Assembly (NCBI GenBank): GCA_963989245.1
Contig: OZ022339.1
Coordinates: forward strand, 39,835,000-39,898,999
Direction of reading: 5' to 3'
Source: Nansenia antarctica
Lineage: Eukaryota > Chordata > Actinopteri > Argentiniformes > Microstomatidae
DNA length: 64,000 nt
The notes below the pieces were generated by a model, which had not been told where the DNA came from, ran no database searches, and saw only the letters and a list, made by a program, of their open reading frames with translations. This document shows positions 1 through 10,330 of this stretch, in pieces. Made by a program: the position numbers and the translations under genes. Each line of letters begins with the position of its first letter. Within the stretch, counting starts at the first letter, position 1.

Positions 1-663
1 CTTTATATGAAAGTCCCATCCAGCTGCACAGCCGCAGAGAGAAATGCGCTACAGAGAGTCGTGAGAACAGCCCAGAAGATCACCGGCGCCCCCCTCCCCT
101 CTCTGGAAGAGCTGTACAACACACGCTGCCTCAGGAAGGCCTCCAAGATCTCCAGAGACCCATCCCACCCTGGGTACGAACACTTTGCCCGGCTGCACTC
201 GAAAAGGCGGTACAGGACCATGGCCGCAAGGACAAACAGACTGAAGCTCAGCTTCTACCCCAGGGCCATCCAGGCCCTGAACACAGCAAAGACCTAGGTT
301 CTGGGCCCTGGACAGTCTGGACGGATTGATGGCAGCTGCTGGATTGAAAAATCAGGTGTAGTGCTGAGGCACAAATGTGTAAATTTCAAGCCTGCAAACT
401 GCGACACTTTAAATGAATGTGCAATAACACTATGTGCAATATGACAACCCTAGTCGTTTTATTTGTACAGTGGATAGTGTACATAGCCTTTATTTATGTA
501 ATCCCTTCTTGGTTTTTTAGTTGTTTTTTTCTTTCCTAGCACCAGGGGAGCCACCCCTCCCAAATTTCGTTGTTTGGTACCTGTACTATAGCAATGACAA
601 TAAAGACCATTCATTCATTCATTCATTCATTCATTCATTCATTCATTCATTCATTCATTCATT
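1..663 (+). mobile_element. L2-type LINE, 3' end (cut by window edge)
   Basis: Positions 7-297 encode the last ~96 residues of a LINE ORF2, ending in TAG. The stretch includes RVVRTAQKITGAPLPSLEEL and RRYRTMAARTNRLK, the usual C-terminal end of fish L2-type ORF2 proteins after the reverse transcriptase. A ~310 bp 3' UTR follows, then an AATAAAG-containing end and an (ATTC)n tail. The same 3' UTR occurs at 13152-14168 (minus), 36001-36285 (minus) and, as a short tail, at 48700-48794 (plus), so this is one repeated family in the window. The 5' part lies outside the window, so I cannot say whether the element is full length. Assignment to L2 rather than another CR1-group clade is from memory of family features. 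Confidence 0.8.
609..663 (+). repeat. (ATTC)n microsatellite, LINE tail
   Basis: About 13 nearly perfect ATTC units directly follow the LINE 3' end. They are the element's own 3' tail, probably expanded after insertion. Confidence 0.9.
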
Positions 664-973
664 ATTTCACTCTATTGCTCTGACCAAATAGTATTTTGTC
701 TATTTTTTGTTGTTGATTTGGTGTTGTTTTATTGTGTAGTTCTGCATTGTCTGTTTTTAACTGTCGAAACTCGATGTTTTAAGCTGCTGTCTTGGCCAGG
801 CATCCCTCGGAAAAGAGATTTTGATTTTGTTTGTGCATGTGCATGTGAGTGTGGAAATGGGGTTATGTTTTATTTTTTTAAATCAATGTTTGGTGCTACA
901 GGCTTAATGGATTTTCATCACCATTATCATACAATACAACACTTCTCATTGCCAAACATGCTATTGTTGTTAG

Positions 974-997
974 TAGGGATGCACCGATACCGATACC
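974..997 (+). mobile_element. Solo terminal fragment of a hAT-like element
   Basis: TAGGGATGCACCGATACC-type sequence resembles the TIRs of the hAT elements at 6034, 33216 and 40895. No matching opposite end was seen nearby. It is followed at once by another sequence that looks like a transposon terminus (GGGGCCTCATTTATA at about 999), also without a visible partner. Confidence 0.3.
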
Positions 998-1565
998 AGG
1001 GGCCTCATTTATAGAAAGTATTTTGGATAAAATTTGATCTTACCCGTGTCGTACGTAGAAAACCACGTCAAAGTAGTGATTTATACAATTTCAATGTAAG
1101 TCGATTTGACCGTGGAAACGATCGTAGCTCTACGTCAGGTATTGACTTGACGTACGCACATTACCTACTGGTTATGCAGAGTTATTACAGGCATGTGAGC
1201 CGCACTGCCTACTGTAATTCATGAGAAGTGAAACTAAAGTGGCTCGTAATAAAATTAATGATGTTGTTATCAGCCGAGAACATTTGTTTAATTCAAGATT
1301 TAAAGGGAACTGATGTTTATGATTGTATTTCAGTCTTCCTTTATATCCCTCCAGAGCTGTCAAGGCAACGCCATCTCCCCTTCAAAATGCCTATAGTGCA
1401 TTCCACAACGTTCCACGACGAGCCAGGGATAGAAAATGGGACGACAAACAATGTATACCACACCTGCAACTTGCTCTTTGCCAAAAACATGCAGTGCTTC
1501 TGCCACCGCTCATTTTAAACTATGGAGGGGGGTGTTGCCTTATTTGCTCTATATGCGTGCATTTA

Positions 1566-1604
1566 TGTGTATGTGTGTGTGTGTGTGTGTGTGTGCGTGC
1601 ATTT

Positions 1605-1650
<46 letters not shown>
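1566..1650 (+). repeat. (GT)n microsatellite, two blocks
   Basis: Two GT runs (about 1571-1595 and 1609-1649) are separated by GCGTGCATTTACGTGTAT. The cysteine/valine-rich open frames across it are artefacts of the repeat. Confidence 0.9.
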
Positions 1651-1659
1651 CTGAGTATG

Positions 1660-4600
1660 TGTGTGAAGTAGGCGTTTAGATAGCAATTGTTATTTGGGAG
1701 GGGATAGTCAGAAGAGGTGTATGATCAGTATGGCCCTGTATCTTACCTATGAAATTATTAGGCTAGATAGAGCCCTGTTTCTGGAAAATAAGTCCATCTC
1801 CTTAGTCACCTCTGTGACTTTCAGAAAATAATGAGTGACATAAAGCCTTGAGCTGATATGTGATTGTTTGTACTGTACTTGAGTAAACATTACTGTAAAC
1901 CTATGCATCATACTATCCTTTTGATATGCACATGGCTTCATATGGAGCATTTAATGAATTATTAATTATTATGTTCTGAACAGCTATTGAGAGTGGGTGT
2001 GCTTTTACTCTTTACTATAAAATCCGTTATGTATTTGAGTATGTATTTCGTAGTTAGTTGTTCTCACCTATTCTGCCTTGTTATTAAATCACAAATACAA
2101 ATCTAATCTCAAGTTTTTCTGTCTTGTTTTTAACTTGCAAATAAAAAATCTCAAGGCTTCGTTCCAAAATGAGTACATTTGCAATAGACCATCAACAACG
2201 ACTGACCAATATCAATTATCTCGGTTTTTTATCAACCAAAGCTGAAATATTATACAATGGAGACGCAGCTGACCTAAGAGATAAGGGAGACTAATTTCAA
2301 ACTCATTCATTAAGGCACAACAAACACTGGCACGATACCCCTCACTTACTAGCTCTAATCATCTGCCCATCCTAATCTGGCACAGGGTTTCTCCTCCAAC
2401 CGCCCTCCATTGTTAGTGTGGCAGACACCTTGTCAATATCATTAACTAAGAGCCACTGTAATCTTTCCCAGCATGTTAGGCACATTAGGATTAATGACAT
2501 AACAAAATGCCCAGCTCTATAAGGGTCGTTCTTCTTGTCTAGTCTAACCCATCCAAATGCAGTGGGATACAGATGGGGCTTGCGCATCATTACCGCAGCA
2601 CCTCCCAACATGCCTGGCATATCTCCAGATGTTACACAATAGCTTCATTCATCTATCAACATGGTGTCCCAAGGGTATTCTTGCATTCGAGATCAATCAT
2701 GTTGTGCTTGGTTGCAGGACGACTCAATACAATACCCATAATCCTTGCAGCATGGTGTTGTCAGCTTCTACCCCTGGGAGGGGCCACCACCGATGCTGGG
2801 TTTGTGTTAGATTTTGTTATAATGTTAATGATATCTCGTTGGCTTCTTCATGGAGTCTAATGTGGAGCCTATTCAGAGGAATTACCAGAGAAAGGGCTTG
2901 GCTCTGTGGAAGATTACATTGAAGGATCATTTATACCCAAATATACCACATGCTTCCATGGAGCAAAAGTAAATCTGTAACTTTGTAATCACTGATACAG
3001 TATAGGCTACTATTGTTTATGTGTTAGAAACTTTCAAAGTGAAGTAAGTATACTAATAGGTAACTGGTTGTCTTTCAGTAGGTAACTGGTTGACTTTAAA
3101 CACAATTATGGATATAATATTATTTTCCATTAAGGGATTATTTTTGGCCACTTTTGTAGAGTGACTGAGATGATGTTGTCCCATCGACTGTGCGTTTTTC
3201 TCTCCACCATTCAACGTTGTAGATTTTTGTAACTCTCCCTAGGCCTGTATATAAATTGTGTCCACTGTCTAGGAAGAGAGGAAGTGGAGATTATTGTAAT
3301 ACGTAAAAAAAAGAAACCAATATTTCATAGGTTATTATTGTGTGATTACCAGTTTATCACTTTATTTAATTGTTATGTATGATCCTTGAAATAAAGTGTT
3401 ACAAAAATGTTACCAAAAGAATGTATGGTTTTGCAGTTTGATAGATGACAAAAATCATATCAGATGATATTGTAATGAAAATATATGCATTCCAGGTCAC
3501 ATTGTATTGTATTTCAGCCCTTACTAACAAAAGTTTACTCAATACATACTACCTTTCTTCACACATTACAACATCATTTGGCACCAAAAAGCATTTGTGA
3601 AGTGACCAGTATAATTCACATCATGATACATTTTGCATGGAAAAAAAACATAGAACTGAAATGTAGACTGCATCCGGGACTTTTGATGTGAAACAAGAGC
3701 CGTTGATGCTTTTTATCTCTATTTTCAACCTAGAGCAGTATTACTTATATATGATATTCATTTGTTGTAGGCCTATTTATGAGAATAGGATCAGTTGTCA
3801 AGACAAAAAAGAAAACTTGACAATGAGCTGCTCCAATGGATTATGGATCAAATGAAAAAATGAGATGTTCTAGGTAGAAACATAAAGCATGTGCTATTCG
3901 AAACTTGAGAACAACTTGACATGCATATACATTATGAATGAGCTGATGGCTTGAGGGCTTTAGTATGTGCCTGTTTGATCTACAGTGACTTGTTTGTCAT
4001 ACAACTGACTGATTTCGAGTCATGAGGCATCTACCATAGAGTTGTGCGCTTCTATTTTTAAGTCTTCATTTGACAGCTGAATTAACATTGTCACTTAAAA
4101 AAAAGCCCTTTAAACTCACCTAGAAACAACTGTGCTACCTCCTTTTCCTGGCCCGTTAATTTCAAGAAAGGCAATGTGGTGGCCACCTGCTCCTTCAATC
4201 TTGATTGCTTAAGTTATTTAATTACTGTTATAATTGGATGACTTTAATGGCTCTCTGAAGGGATTCTAAAGAACTCAGAAAACTGGATGAGAGGCAACAT
4301 CTTTCAACAGTACTCAAAATAGGGATATTTTCTCCACTATGTGTATCCATGCGTCAAGGAACAATAAGGAGAATAATAGTCATTAAAAAGGAAATGCTGG
4401 GCAGAATTGCTCGCTGACAGAGAACAGCATTTGAAGACATCTACCAGGAAGTTCTTGAATCTCAAGAACCTACTGTTTATAATGCCTGTTTAAATGACGC
4501 CACAAAATGTCAAGGATGTAAACTGTTTCATGTGTGTTTAGGGGACACCTTTCAGATGTGCAACAGGGAGCCAGTAACCTACAGTAATTGTTCTAGTGAT

Positions 4601-4719
4601 GCCACTAGTCTTCAAATTGAGGGACATTGCATTTTTGGTAATTTGCTTTTTAACTTTATTCATTTAATTTGTGTTAATGTACACATTTTCACAGGTACTC
4701 CTGAAGATTACCAATAAAA
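1660..4719. other. Non-coding, nothing recognised
   Basis: AT-rich DNA with only short open frames, none with family-like sequence or flanking splice signals. I see no repeat ends, RNA gene or regulatory element that I can support. Confidence 0.5.
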
Positions 4720-4959
4720 TGGTAAATGGACTGACTTATATAGCTCCTTATTCCAAAGCACTTTACAATGGCCTCTCATTCACCCATTCACACACTAATG
4801 GCAGCAAGCTACCATGCAAGGCGCCAGCCCACTCATTGGGAGCAATTTGGGGTTCAGTGTCTTGCCCAAGGACACCTCGACATGTGGCCAAACCACTGAT
4901 CTGCTAACCTTGCGATCATTAGACGCCGGCTCTACCTCCTGCGCCACAACCGCACCAGT
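4720..4959 (-). mobile_element. tRNA-derived SINE (V-SINE-like)
   Basis: Read on the minus strand, it begins with a tRNA-like head at about 4959 (A-box-like TGGCGCAGGAGGTAGAGC, degenerate B box). The middle carries GTGTCCTTGGGCAAGACACT, and the end runs GTAAAGTGCTTTGGA...TATATAAGTCAGTCC, with an AATGGTAAATGG-like 3' tail at 4720. This order (tRNA head, conserved centre, LINE-like tail) matches the widespread fish V-SINE type. The B box is mutated, so it is unlikely to be transcribed now. Its exact ends and family are inferred from memory. Confidence 0.6.
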
Positions 4960-5149
4960 AAAGTTGCTGTCATACAGTAGGTTCAAATAAGTGCAAAGTA
5001 CAAAGTTTTCTTATTATACAAAATGATACATACTGCATCGATGGTCATATCTCTGGCCACTGGCCATCACCTCTGGCCATCCCATCCCCAATTTAATTAG
5101 CAGGCCATACACATAGGCTGTGTTCGAAATGGCATACTAGCATACTAGC

Positions 5150-5450
5150 ATACTAGTCAGGTTCACTATGTTTCAATTTAAACTTTCGTGGGAATTTTTG
5201 GGGGATTTGCTAATCTATACATTTTTGGAAAGGGCATTGTATGAGGAATCAGAAAATATATGTTTCCATTTGCACAGATGTCTGAAAGGCGGCCATCTTG
5301 GCATTTACAAAATGGCCGCCATAATACACACGTTTTGTAATATATTGGCTTCTAAATAAGCTAGAACATTGATTTAAACTGCTAAACCTACATTTTCAGG
5401 GTCAATGAATCCAATGGTTGGAGGTACAAAGCAATTTTTTGTATTCTTCT
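5150..5450 (+). repeat. Left arm of long inverted repeat
   Basis: Matches the reverse complement of 9070-9360 with few mismatches and small indels. The arm contains a near-palindrome, GGCGGCCATCTTGGC followed by AAAATGGCCGCC (about 5289-5322), which resembles YY1-type sites (AAGATGGC core). Confidence 0.85.
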
Positions 5451-5511
5451 TCTTAAAAAAAAAAAGTATATGGGCACAGGCAGCCATTGCTCTGCAGGAT
5501 CCATAGGCTAA

Positions 5512-5763
5512 TTGGATCCCCTGCAAAATTGGTACTCCAAACATGAGGATGGCATGCTTAAACCGACAACCACAGACGTCCTCCCAGCCCCAAAGTCCAT
5601 CATTGAGATGGTACAATGCAAATGCAAAACTGACTGTTCTTCTGGCAGATGTTCATGCAGAGCTAAGAACTTTGCCTGTACCGACATGTGCAGCAGCCAG
5701 TGCCAGAACGATGACGATTCCCAAGCTGTGACGCACGAAAGTGATGATGATGAACTAATCTAA
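5512..5763 (+). pseudogene. Cysteine-rich (CXC-like) C-terminal ORF fragment
   Basis: An 83-codon frame opens straight after an in-frame TAA (5509-5511); its first codon is TTG, so it is a 3' fragment rather than a whole gene. It carries WYSKHEDG, LPAPKSIIEMV and a cysteine cluster, CKCKTDCSSGRCSCRAKNFAC-type spacing (CxCxxxCxxxxCxCxxxxxxC...CxxxC), then an acidic tail DDDSQ...ESDDDELI and a TAA. Similar TSO1/tesmin-like CXC tails occur at the end of many transposon-derived animal proteins, so it is probably the end of the protein once carried by the surrounding inverted-repeat element. The frame is intact over its length, but no ATG, promoter or upstream exon is evident. Function is unknown. 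Confidence 0.4.
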
Positions 5764-6033
5764 CAGCCCAGCTCACATTGGCACGCATTGGACTCGCCAT
5801 TCACATATCACTTCACACATAGCATAAACGCGTATACATAGTCAAGAGACACAACCCGCCTGTCATTACACATAGAGTAAATACACATCCCACAAACAGA
5901 ACAACCAGCACACCATACACTCCCCACATTCCTCCCATTCATTTATTTTGTTTCATTCCCTATTTTTATCATTAAATATGACATACGGAGCTTATTCTCC
6001 ATGCCGCACCCGCCTTGAAGTCCTGCCTGAGAG

Positions 6034-7178
6034 TAGTGTTGTTCCGATACCATTTTTTGATCCCGATACCGATACCGATACCTGACCGTGCAGTACTTGC
6101 CGATACCGAGTACCGATCCGATACCACGGCGTTTGAAAAAACTAAACAAAAAAACATGTTTTTTGAGCCGCATACTCACCTCGATGTAAAATGATTGCTA
6201 ACACTTAGTCTGGCACTGCTCAAAACCTGAAGATGTTCCAGTTAAGCAGCATACTCTCAATTGCTTCTGCAATTGCTTCACCAGTGTGGGACCCCTTGAA
6301 CTCGTTTGCATGCAGCACAACGCTTTCCCGGTTGTATGATTCGGAGTCCACCCAGTGAGCAGTTAAACTAAGCAGGGACAGTGGGGAGACGTCGCTGGTC
6401 CAAATATCCGTAGTGAAGCTGATGGCCTGCACCTTTCCTAGCTTATCTGAAACATGCTCAGTCACCTTCTTATTGAGGGCAGGGACGGCCGTCTCCGTGA
6501 TGTATTTGCGACCTGGTATTTTGTATTTAGGTACAGCGTGAGCCATAAAAAGGCGGAATCCCACATTGTCAACAAAGGAGAGGGGCAGGTCACAGAGCAC
6601 AATCATTTCAGACATTTTCTCAGTCATCTTTCTTGCCATTTCACTCGTCGCATCCCACTGGTCCTTTTTTTGGAATGAGCTACTCAGCGTTTGTTGTTTT
6701 GGTCCATCCGTTCTCTTGCTTGCTGTCGCAGCTGCCGTAGATGACAGAAACTCTTTGTGCTCTTTAATATGTTTTGCCTTTAAATGCTTAATTAAGTTGC
6801 TAGTATTGAAACTGGCAGCTTTAGTGCCACCCCTCGACACATTGAGACCGCAAATTGTGCATTTAGCCGTTGTACACACCGGACTATCCACCTTGAAATA
6901 TCTCCATGCGTGTTTGTTTTTCCGCGATAGTGAAAAGCTGCCACGCCATTGGTTGAGAGCAGCTGCTCTGGGCCAATAGCGTTCCAGCAGAGGGGCATGT
7001 CTGGGCATGTCTGTGTTAGGAAGGCTGTGTCAGGCTTCGTGCTGCGCAACGTGCTGCGTTTGAACAAGAGTTTGGTATTGGGTGTTATTATTTGTTAGTA
7101 CTCGCCGATACCGATACCAGCAATTTTGTGCGTATCGGTGGCCATGCCGATACTAGTATCGGTATCGGAACAACACTA
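6034..7178 (-). mobile_element. hAT element with perfect TIRs and 8-bp TSD
   Basis: The ends are perfect 17-bp inverted repeats (TAGTGTTGTTCCGATAC), flanked on both sides by the 8-bp target duplication CCTGAGAG (6026-6033 and 7179-7186). This is the hAT signature. Several GATACC/GGTATC subterminal repeats are present near both ends. The interior carries only the N-terminal part of a transposase (6220-7008, minus), so the element cannot move by itself. It interrupts the LINE at an RT-upstream codon. Confidence 0.93.
6220..7008 (-). CDS. hAT transposase N-terminal part with BED zinc finger
   Basis: A 262-codon open frame. Residues ~28-80 form a BED-type zinc finger: WRYFKV, then CTICG (paired Cys), ...TSNLIKHLKAKH (His pair). 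The following ~180 residues match the start of ZBED-like hAT transposases, with FVDNVGFRLFM and ISFTTDIWTSD (the latter holds the first catalytic Asp region). It then stops within HANEFKGSHTGEAIAEAIE...NIFRF, well before the rest of the RNase H-like core and the C-terminal dimerisation region (normal length is 600 or more residues). So it is a truncated transposase with DNA-binding but no catalytic capacity. The start is the first ATG of the frame (7006-7008); a shorter start is possible. Confidence 0.7.
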   Translation of the reverse strand: MPRHAPLLERYWPRAAALNQWRGSFSLSRKNKHAWRYFKVDSPVCTTAKCTICGLNVSRGGTKAASFNTSNLIKHLKAKHIKEHKEFLSSTAAATASKRTDGPKQQTLSSSFQKKDQWDATSEMARKMTEKMSEMIVLCDLPLSFVDNVGFRLFMAHAVPKYKIPGRKYITETAVPALNKKVTEHVSDKLGKVQAISFTTDIWTSDVSPLSLLSLTAHWVDSESYNRESVVLHANEFKGSHTGEAIAEAIESMLLNWNIFRF

Positions 7179-7313
7179 CCTGAGAGCGTTCCTCACTTCC
7201 TGTTTGCGCCAACTCAAGATCCCCAAAATCTGGCGAAGAGCCCTAGATGTTGCGATCCCTAAACCGAATAAGCCTGAAGGGGACCCTAAGAGTTACCGTC
7301 CCATCTCTCTGTT

Positions 7314-8699
7314 ATGCATCCCCTTCAAGATCCTCGAGACGGGGCCGTCTTTATAGACCTGACGGCTGCCTACGATACCGTATGGCATCGCGGCCTCACC
7401 TGCAAGCTGCTCCGCCTGCTGCCGGACAGGCACATGGTCAGAATGATCATGGAGCTCATCCGTAACCGCAGCTTTACCCTTACCACCGGTTGCGGACAGC
7501 TAAGCAGGCTTCGACGCCTTAAGAACGGCGTCCCTCAGGGATCGGTCCTGGCCCCCCTCCTCTATAATATCTACACCTATGACCTGCCCAACACACTCTC
7601 GCGGAAGTACGCCTACGCAGACGACCTCGCAGTGGTGTACTCTGCTGAAAATTGGCAGTCTGTGGAGGGGATTCTGAGCCAGGACATGCAGACACTAGTG
7701 GCATACTTCCGGAAATGGAGATTGAAGCTTAGCGAGGCAAAGACGGTGTCGGCTGCCTTCCACCTTAACAACAGGGAGGCTAAATGTGAGCTTAGAGTAT
7801 ACCTAGATGGAACTCCCCTGCCATGTTCCGCTGAGCCAATCTATCTCGGCATGACATTGGACAGGACGCTCACGTTTCGCCGGCACCTCGAGTCACTGCG
7901 CAAGAAGTTAACAGCTCGTGTGGCGTTGATGAGGCGACTGGTTGGCTCAGGCTGGGGCGCCGGCGCAAAGACCTTGCACACGGCAGCCCTAGCCCTCCTT
8001 TATTCAACTAGTGAATACTGCGCCCCAGTATGGTGTCGCAGTGCCCACACCCGCCTCATCGACTCGCCTATAAACGAAGCCTTGCGGTTTGTGACAGGAT
8101 GCCTGCGTCCTACCCCCGTGGACAACCTTCCCATCCTAGCAGGCATCCAGCCCGCAGGCATCCAGCCCGCAGGCCTCCGCCGCATGGGAGCCACAGCACG
8201 TCTCGCCTGCCGGGCCGTGGAGCTTAATAACCATCTGCTCCACGATAGGCTCACTATAACAGCGGAGCCCTCCCGGCGTCTCAAGTCGAGACACCCATTT
8301 GTGCCTGCCGCACAGGATCTCAGGCAGCAATGCAGAGATCTTAACATCAGTGCGGCAGGATGGGCGGATTATATGTGGCGCGCGGAGTGGGAGGCAAACA
8401 CCTCCAAACTCCGCGACCATATCCCAGTCGCCGGCCCTGAGCCCCTCGGGATGGACTTGCCAAGGCTATCCTGGGTGAGGCTCAATCGTCTCCGGACCGG
8501 CATCGGATGTTTCCGCTCATCAATGCACAGATGGGGCTTGGCCCCAAATGCGTCGTGCGAGTGTGGCGCAGAGGACCAAACCGCAGACCATGTTATCCTG
8601 GATTGCCCGGTGTACCACCCACCCAACGGGATGCATGTTCTGTCGGTACTAGATGACGAGACGATGACGTGGCTTCTGGAGGGGTGTCCAGAAATATAG
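7314..8699 (+). CDS. LINE reverse transcriptase, C-terminal 461 codons (remnant)
   Basis: Open over 461 codons despite the element being broken. It starts within the RT palm at FIDLTAAYDTVWHR, continues with NGVPQGSVLAPLLYNIY and the catalytic YADD (7614-7625), then a thumb/connection region and a C-terminal zinc-knuckle-like CECGAEDQTADHVILDC, ending at TAG. The annotated first ATG is not a true start; the frame begins at the internal-deletion join near 7338. A 12-bp tandem duplication near 8150-8175 gives the repeated peptide GIQPAGIQPAG. It lacks RT blocks 1-2 in frame, so it should not be active. Confidence 0.75.
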   Translation: MHPLQDPRDGAVFIDLTAAYDTVWHRGLTCKLLRLLPDRHMVRMIMELIRNRSFTLTTGCGQLSRLRRLKNGVPQGSVLAPLLYNIYTYDLPNTLSRKYAYADDLAVVYSAENWQSVEGILSQDMQTLVAYFRKWRLKLSEAKTVSAAFHLNNREAKCELRVYLDGTPLPCSAEPIYLGMTLDRTLTFRRHLESLRKKLTARVALMRRLVGSGWGAGAKTLHTAALALLYSTSEYCAPVWCRSAHTRLIDSPINEALRFVTGCLRPTPVDNLPILAGIQPAGIQPAGLRRMGATARLACRAVELNNHLLHDRLTITAEPSRRLKSRHPFVPAAQDLRQQCRDLNISAAGWADYMWRAEWEANTSKLRDHIPVAGPEPLGMDLPRLSWVRLNRLRTGIGCFRSSMHRWGLAPNASCECGAEDQTADHVILDCPVYHPPNGMHVLSVLDDETMTWLLEGCPEI

Positions 8700-8885
8700 C
8701 CCGGGTGAGCCCCTCAACCAGGTCTCGGGGTGGTAAAAGGGTAGCCCCTCGGCCCCGAGCATGGTGGAGTGGAGAGGAAAACAACTACCCATACGCCGAA
8801 AGAAGATAATTAAATATGCCATTAGGCTAAAGATTTACCTGCCTCTGTATTGCCTTACTGGTTGCTGGCTGTTGCCATAACATCC

Positions 8886-8945
8886 AAAAATGTATAGATT
8901 AGCAAATCCCCCCAAAGAGCCAACAAAAGTTTAAATCATAACATC
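8886..8945 (-). repeat. Third, partial copy of the inverted-repeat arm
   Basis: CCAAAAATGTATAGATTAGC and the following ~40 bp match the reverse complement of about 5175-5235. They are closer to the left arm (shared AAAGTTTAAAT) than to the right arm at 9295-9330. It sits between the LINE and the right arm. Confidence 0.6.
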
Positions 8946-9069
8946 GAGACTATCTAATGCAGGAGGTTGTCGTGATCATACTGTGGTCTGTGGACTCATG
9001 TATGGAAGTAATAGAAAAACGACAATTTCTTAAAGTATAAGTTACACATTTTTATGTGATGATATAAAA

Positions 9070-9360
9070 AAAAAAGAATACAAAAAATAGCTTTGTAACT
9101 ACAACCATTGGATTCCTTGACCCTGAAAATGTAGGTTTAGCAGTTAAAATGTTCTAGCTTATTTAGAAGCCAAGATATTACAAAACGTGTGTATTATGGC
9201 GGCCATTTCTTAAATGCCAAGATGGCCGCCTTTCAGACATCTGTGCAAATGGAAACATATATTTTCTGATTCCTCATACAATGCCCTTTCCAAAAATGTA
9301 TAGATTAGCAAATCCCCAAAAAAATCCGACGAAATTATATAACAAACCTGACTATACTAG
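9070..9360 (-). repeat. Right arm of long inverted repeat
   Basis: Reverse complement of the left arm at 5150-5450. It includes the AAGATGGCCGCC motif and the outer GTCAGGTT end. Confidence 0.85.
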
Positions 9361-9715
9361 ATATGACGTCGATTTGAGTATGCGAAAGCGTTCACACTGT
9401 ACAGTATGCGAGATTTGAGTATGCGAGAAATCTAATAATGTATACTAGATTTTGGCAAAATTTGAGTATGCCATGACTGGACACTACAGGGGTACTAAAT
9501 CCCCAAAATGCATTGCGCGTCTCTTCAGTCTCGTCAAACTGCGTCATACAGCTGTTGTTTACATTGTCTGATAGCCTGGAGACCGAAAGCTCGCAATAAA
9601 CATAGTTTTTTGCACAGATTTGAGTGTGCAGATGCTGTTTTTTTGCACTCTATTTGATACTCTTCAGCTGCAGCACCCCAGCTAAGTCTGATCACGGATG
9701 AGCGGTGGTATTTTC

Positions 9716-9835
9716 ACTATATTGGGAATTTACATGGTGAAATGCATTTTTAGACATGACTATGTCGTCATGATTACAAGGATGCCACTTGAAATGCATG
9801 AAATCCAAGTTTATTCGTGTCTTACACACACGTTC
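9716..9835 (+). repeat. ~120-bp direct repeat, copy 1
   Basis: Matches 11367-11486 at roughly 85% by eye (shared GGTGAAATGCATT, GTCGTCATGATTACAA, GATGCCACTTGAAATGCA). Its nature is unknown; it could be a local duplication or a dispersed repeat. Confidence 0.7.
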
Positions 9836-10330
9836 GCCTAGTATTTGACTGCCTGTAGCCCAGTCACGAATGGTCCCAGTATTGTAGCTTCAGACGGAAG
9901 AAGTTGGTTGTTATTGTGCTTGCTGTAGCAAGCCCACAATATATTATTGCTCATATATATTTATTTTTATCCTGTTCTTTTACCAACTGCTAAGACAACA
10001 ATATAGTAAGCTAGTTACTTTAGCTAGCTAAAGATATTGGCCCCCTAAATCATGTTCAGTCCGAGAGCGTCTCTTCAGTCTCGTGAAACTGCAATGGCGG
10101 ACGGCGAAGCGACAGGAGCTCGACAAGTTGTATATTAGATATATTAGATATGTATATTGTACAAGTTAGATTGATGTTAGTTTGATGATTAAAGATGATT
10201 GATGATCTTAGATTGATGATTAAAGCTTCATTTATTCATGAGTCTATCAGTGTTCTGATGCTATAAAAGATTGTAATTTAAGAATATCCTCCCTCTCATC
10301 TCATCACAATCTAGCCTATAGCCTACTATA

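Larger units (their letters stand above)
5980..8812 (+). mobile_element. Jockey/CR1-group LINE, 5'-truncated, internally deleted
   Basis: Coding remnants run from about 5985 (ELILHAAPALKSC) across the hAT insertion (6034-7178), continue with LRAFLTSCLRQLKIPKIWRR and SYRPISLLCIPFKILE (to about 7337), and then jump to the GAVFIDLTAAYDTVW part of the reverse transcriptase. About 55-60 residues normally found between these RT blocks are missing, and the reading frame changes at the join, so the element is dead. It is clearly more GC-rich than its surroundings. The 3' end lies near 8812, with no long poly-A. The clade is uncertain: the sequence resembles jockey-superfamily LINEs more than the L2 copies in this window. 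Confidence 0.75.
5115..9475. mobile_element. Composite inverted-repeat element, three-deep nest
   Basis: Two ~300 bp arms in inverted orientation (5150-5450 and 9070-9360, over 90% alike by eye) enclose 3.6 kb. Outside the arms both ends share a GGCATACT/AGTATGCC-type motif (near 5130 and 9465), so the element probably runs from about 5115 to about 9475. The interior holds a cysteine-rich ORF (5512-5763), a 5'-truncated LINE (about 5980-8812) and, inside that, a hAT element (6034-7178). The layers date themselves: the inverted-repeat element first, then the LINE, then the hAT. I cannot assign the outer element to a superfamily, and no clean target-site duplication was found. Confidence 0.65.

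Noticed and set aside
2557..2922. 121-codon plus-strand frame
   Set aside because: No family-like sequence and overlapping alternative frames of similar length; looks like chance.
7126..7356. Frame starting within the hAT end as a separate gene
   Set aside because: It is the upstream part of the same LINE reverse transcriptase, fused by chance to hAT terminal sequence.
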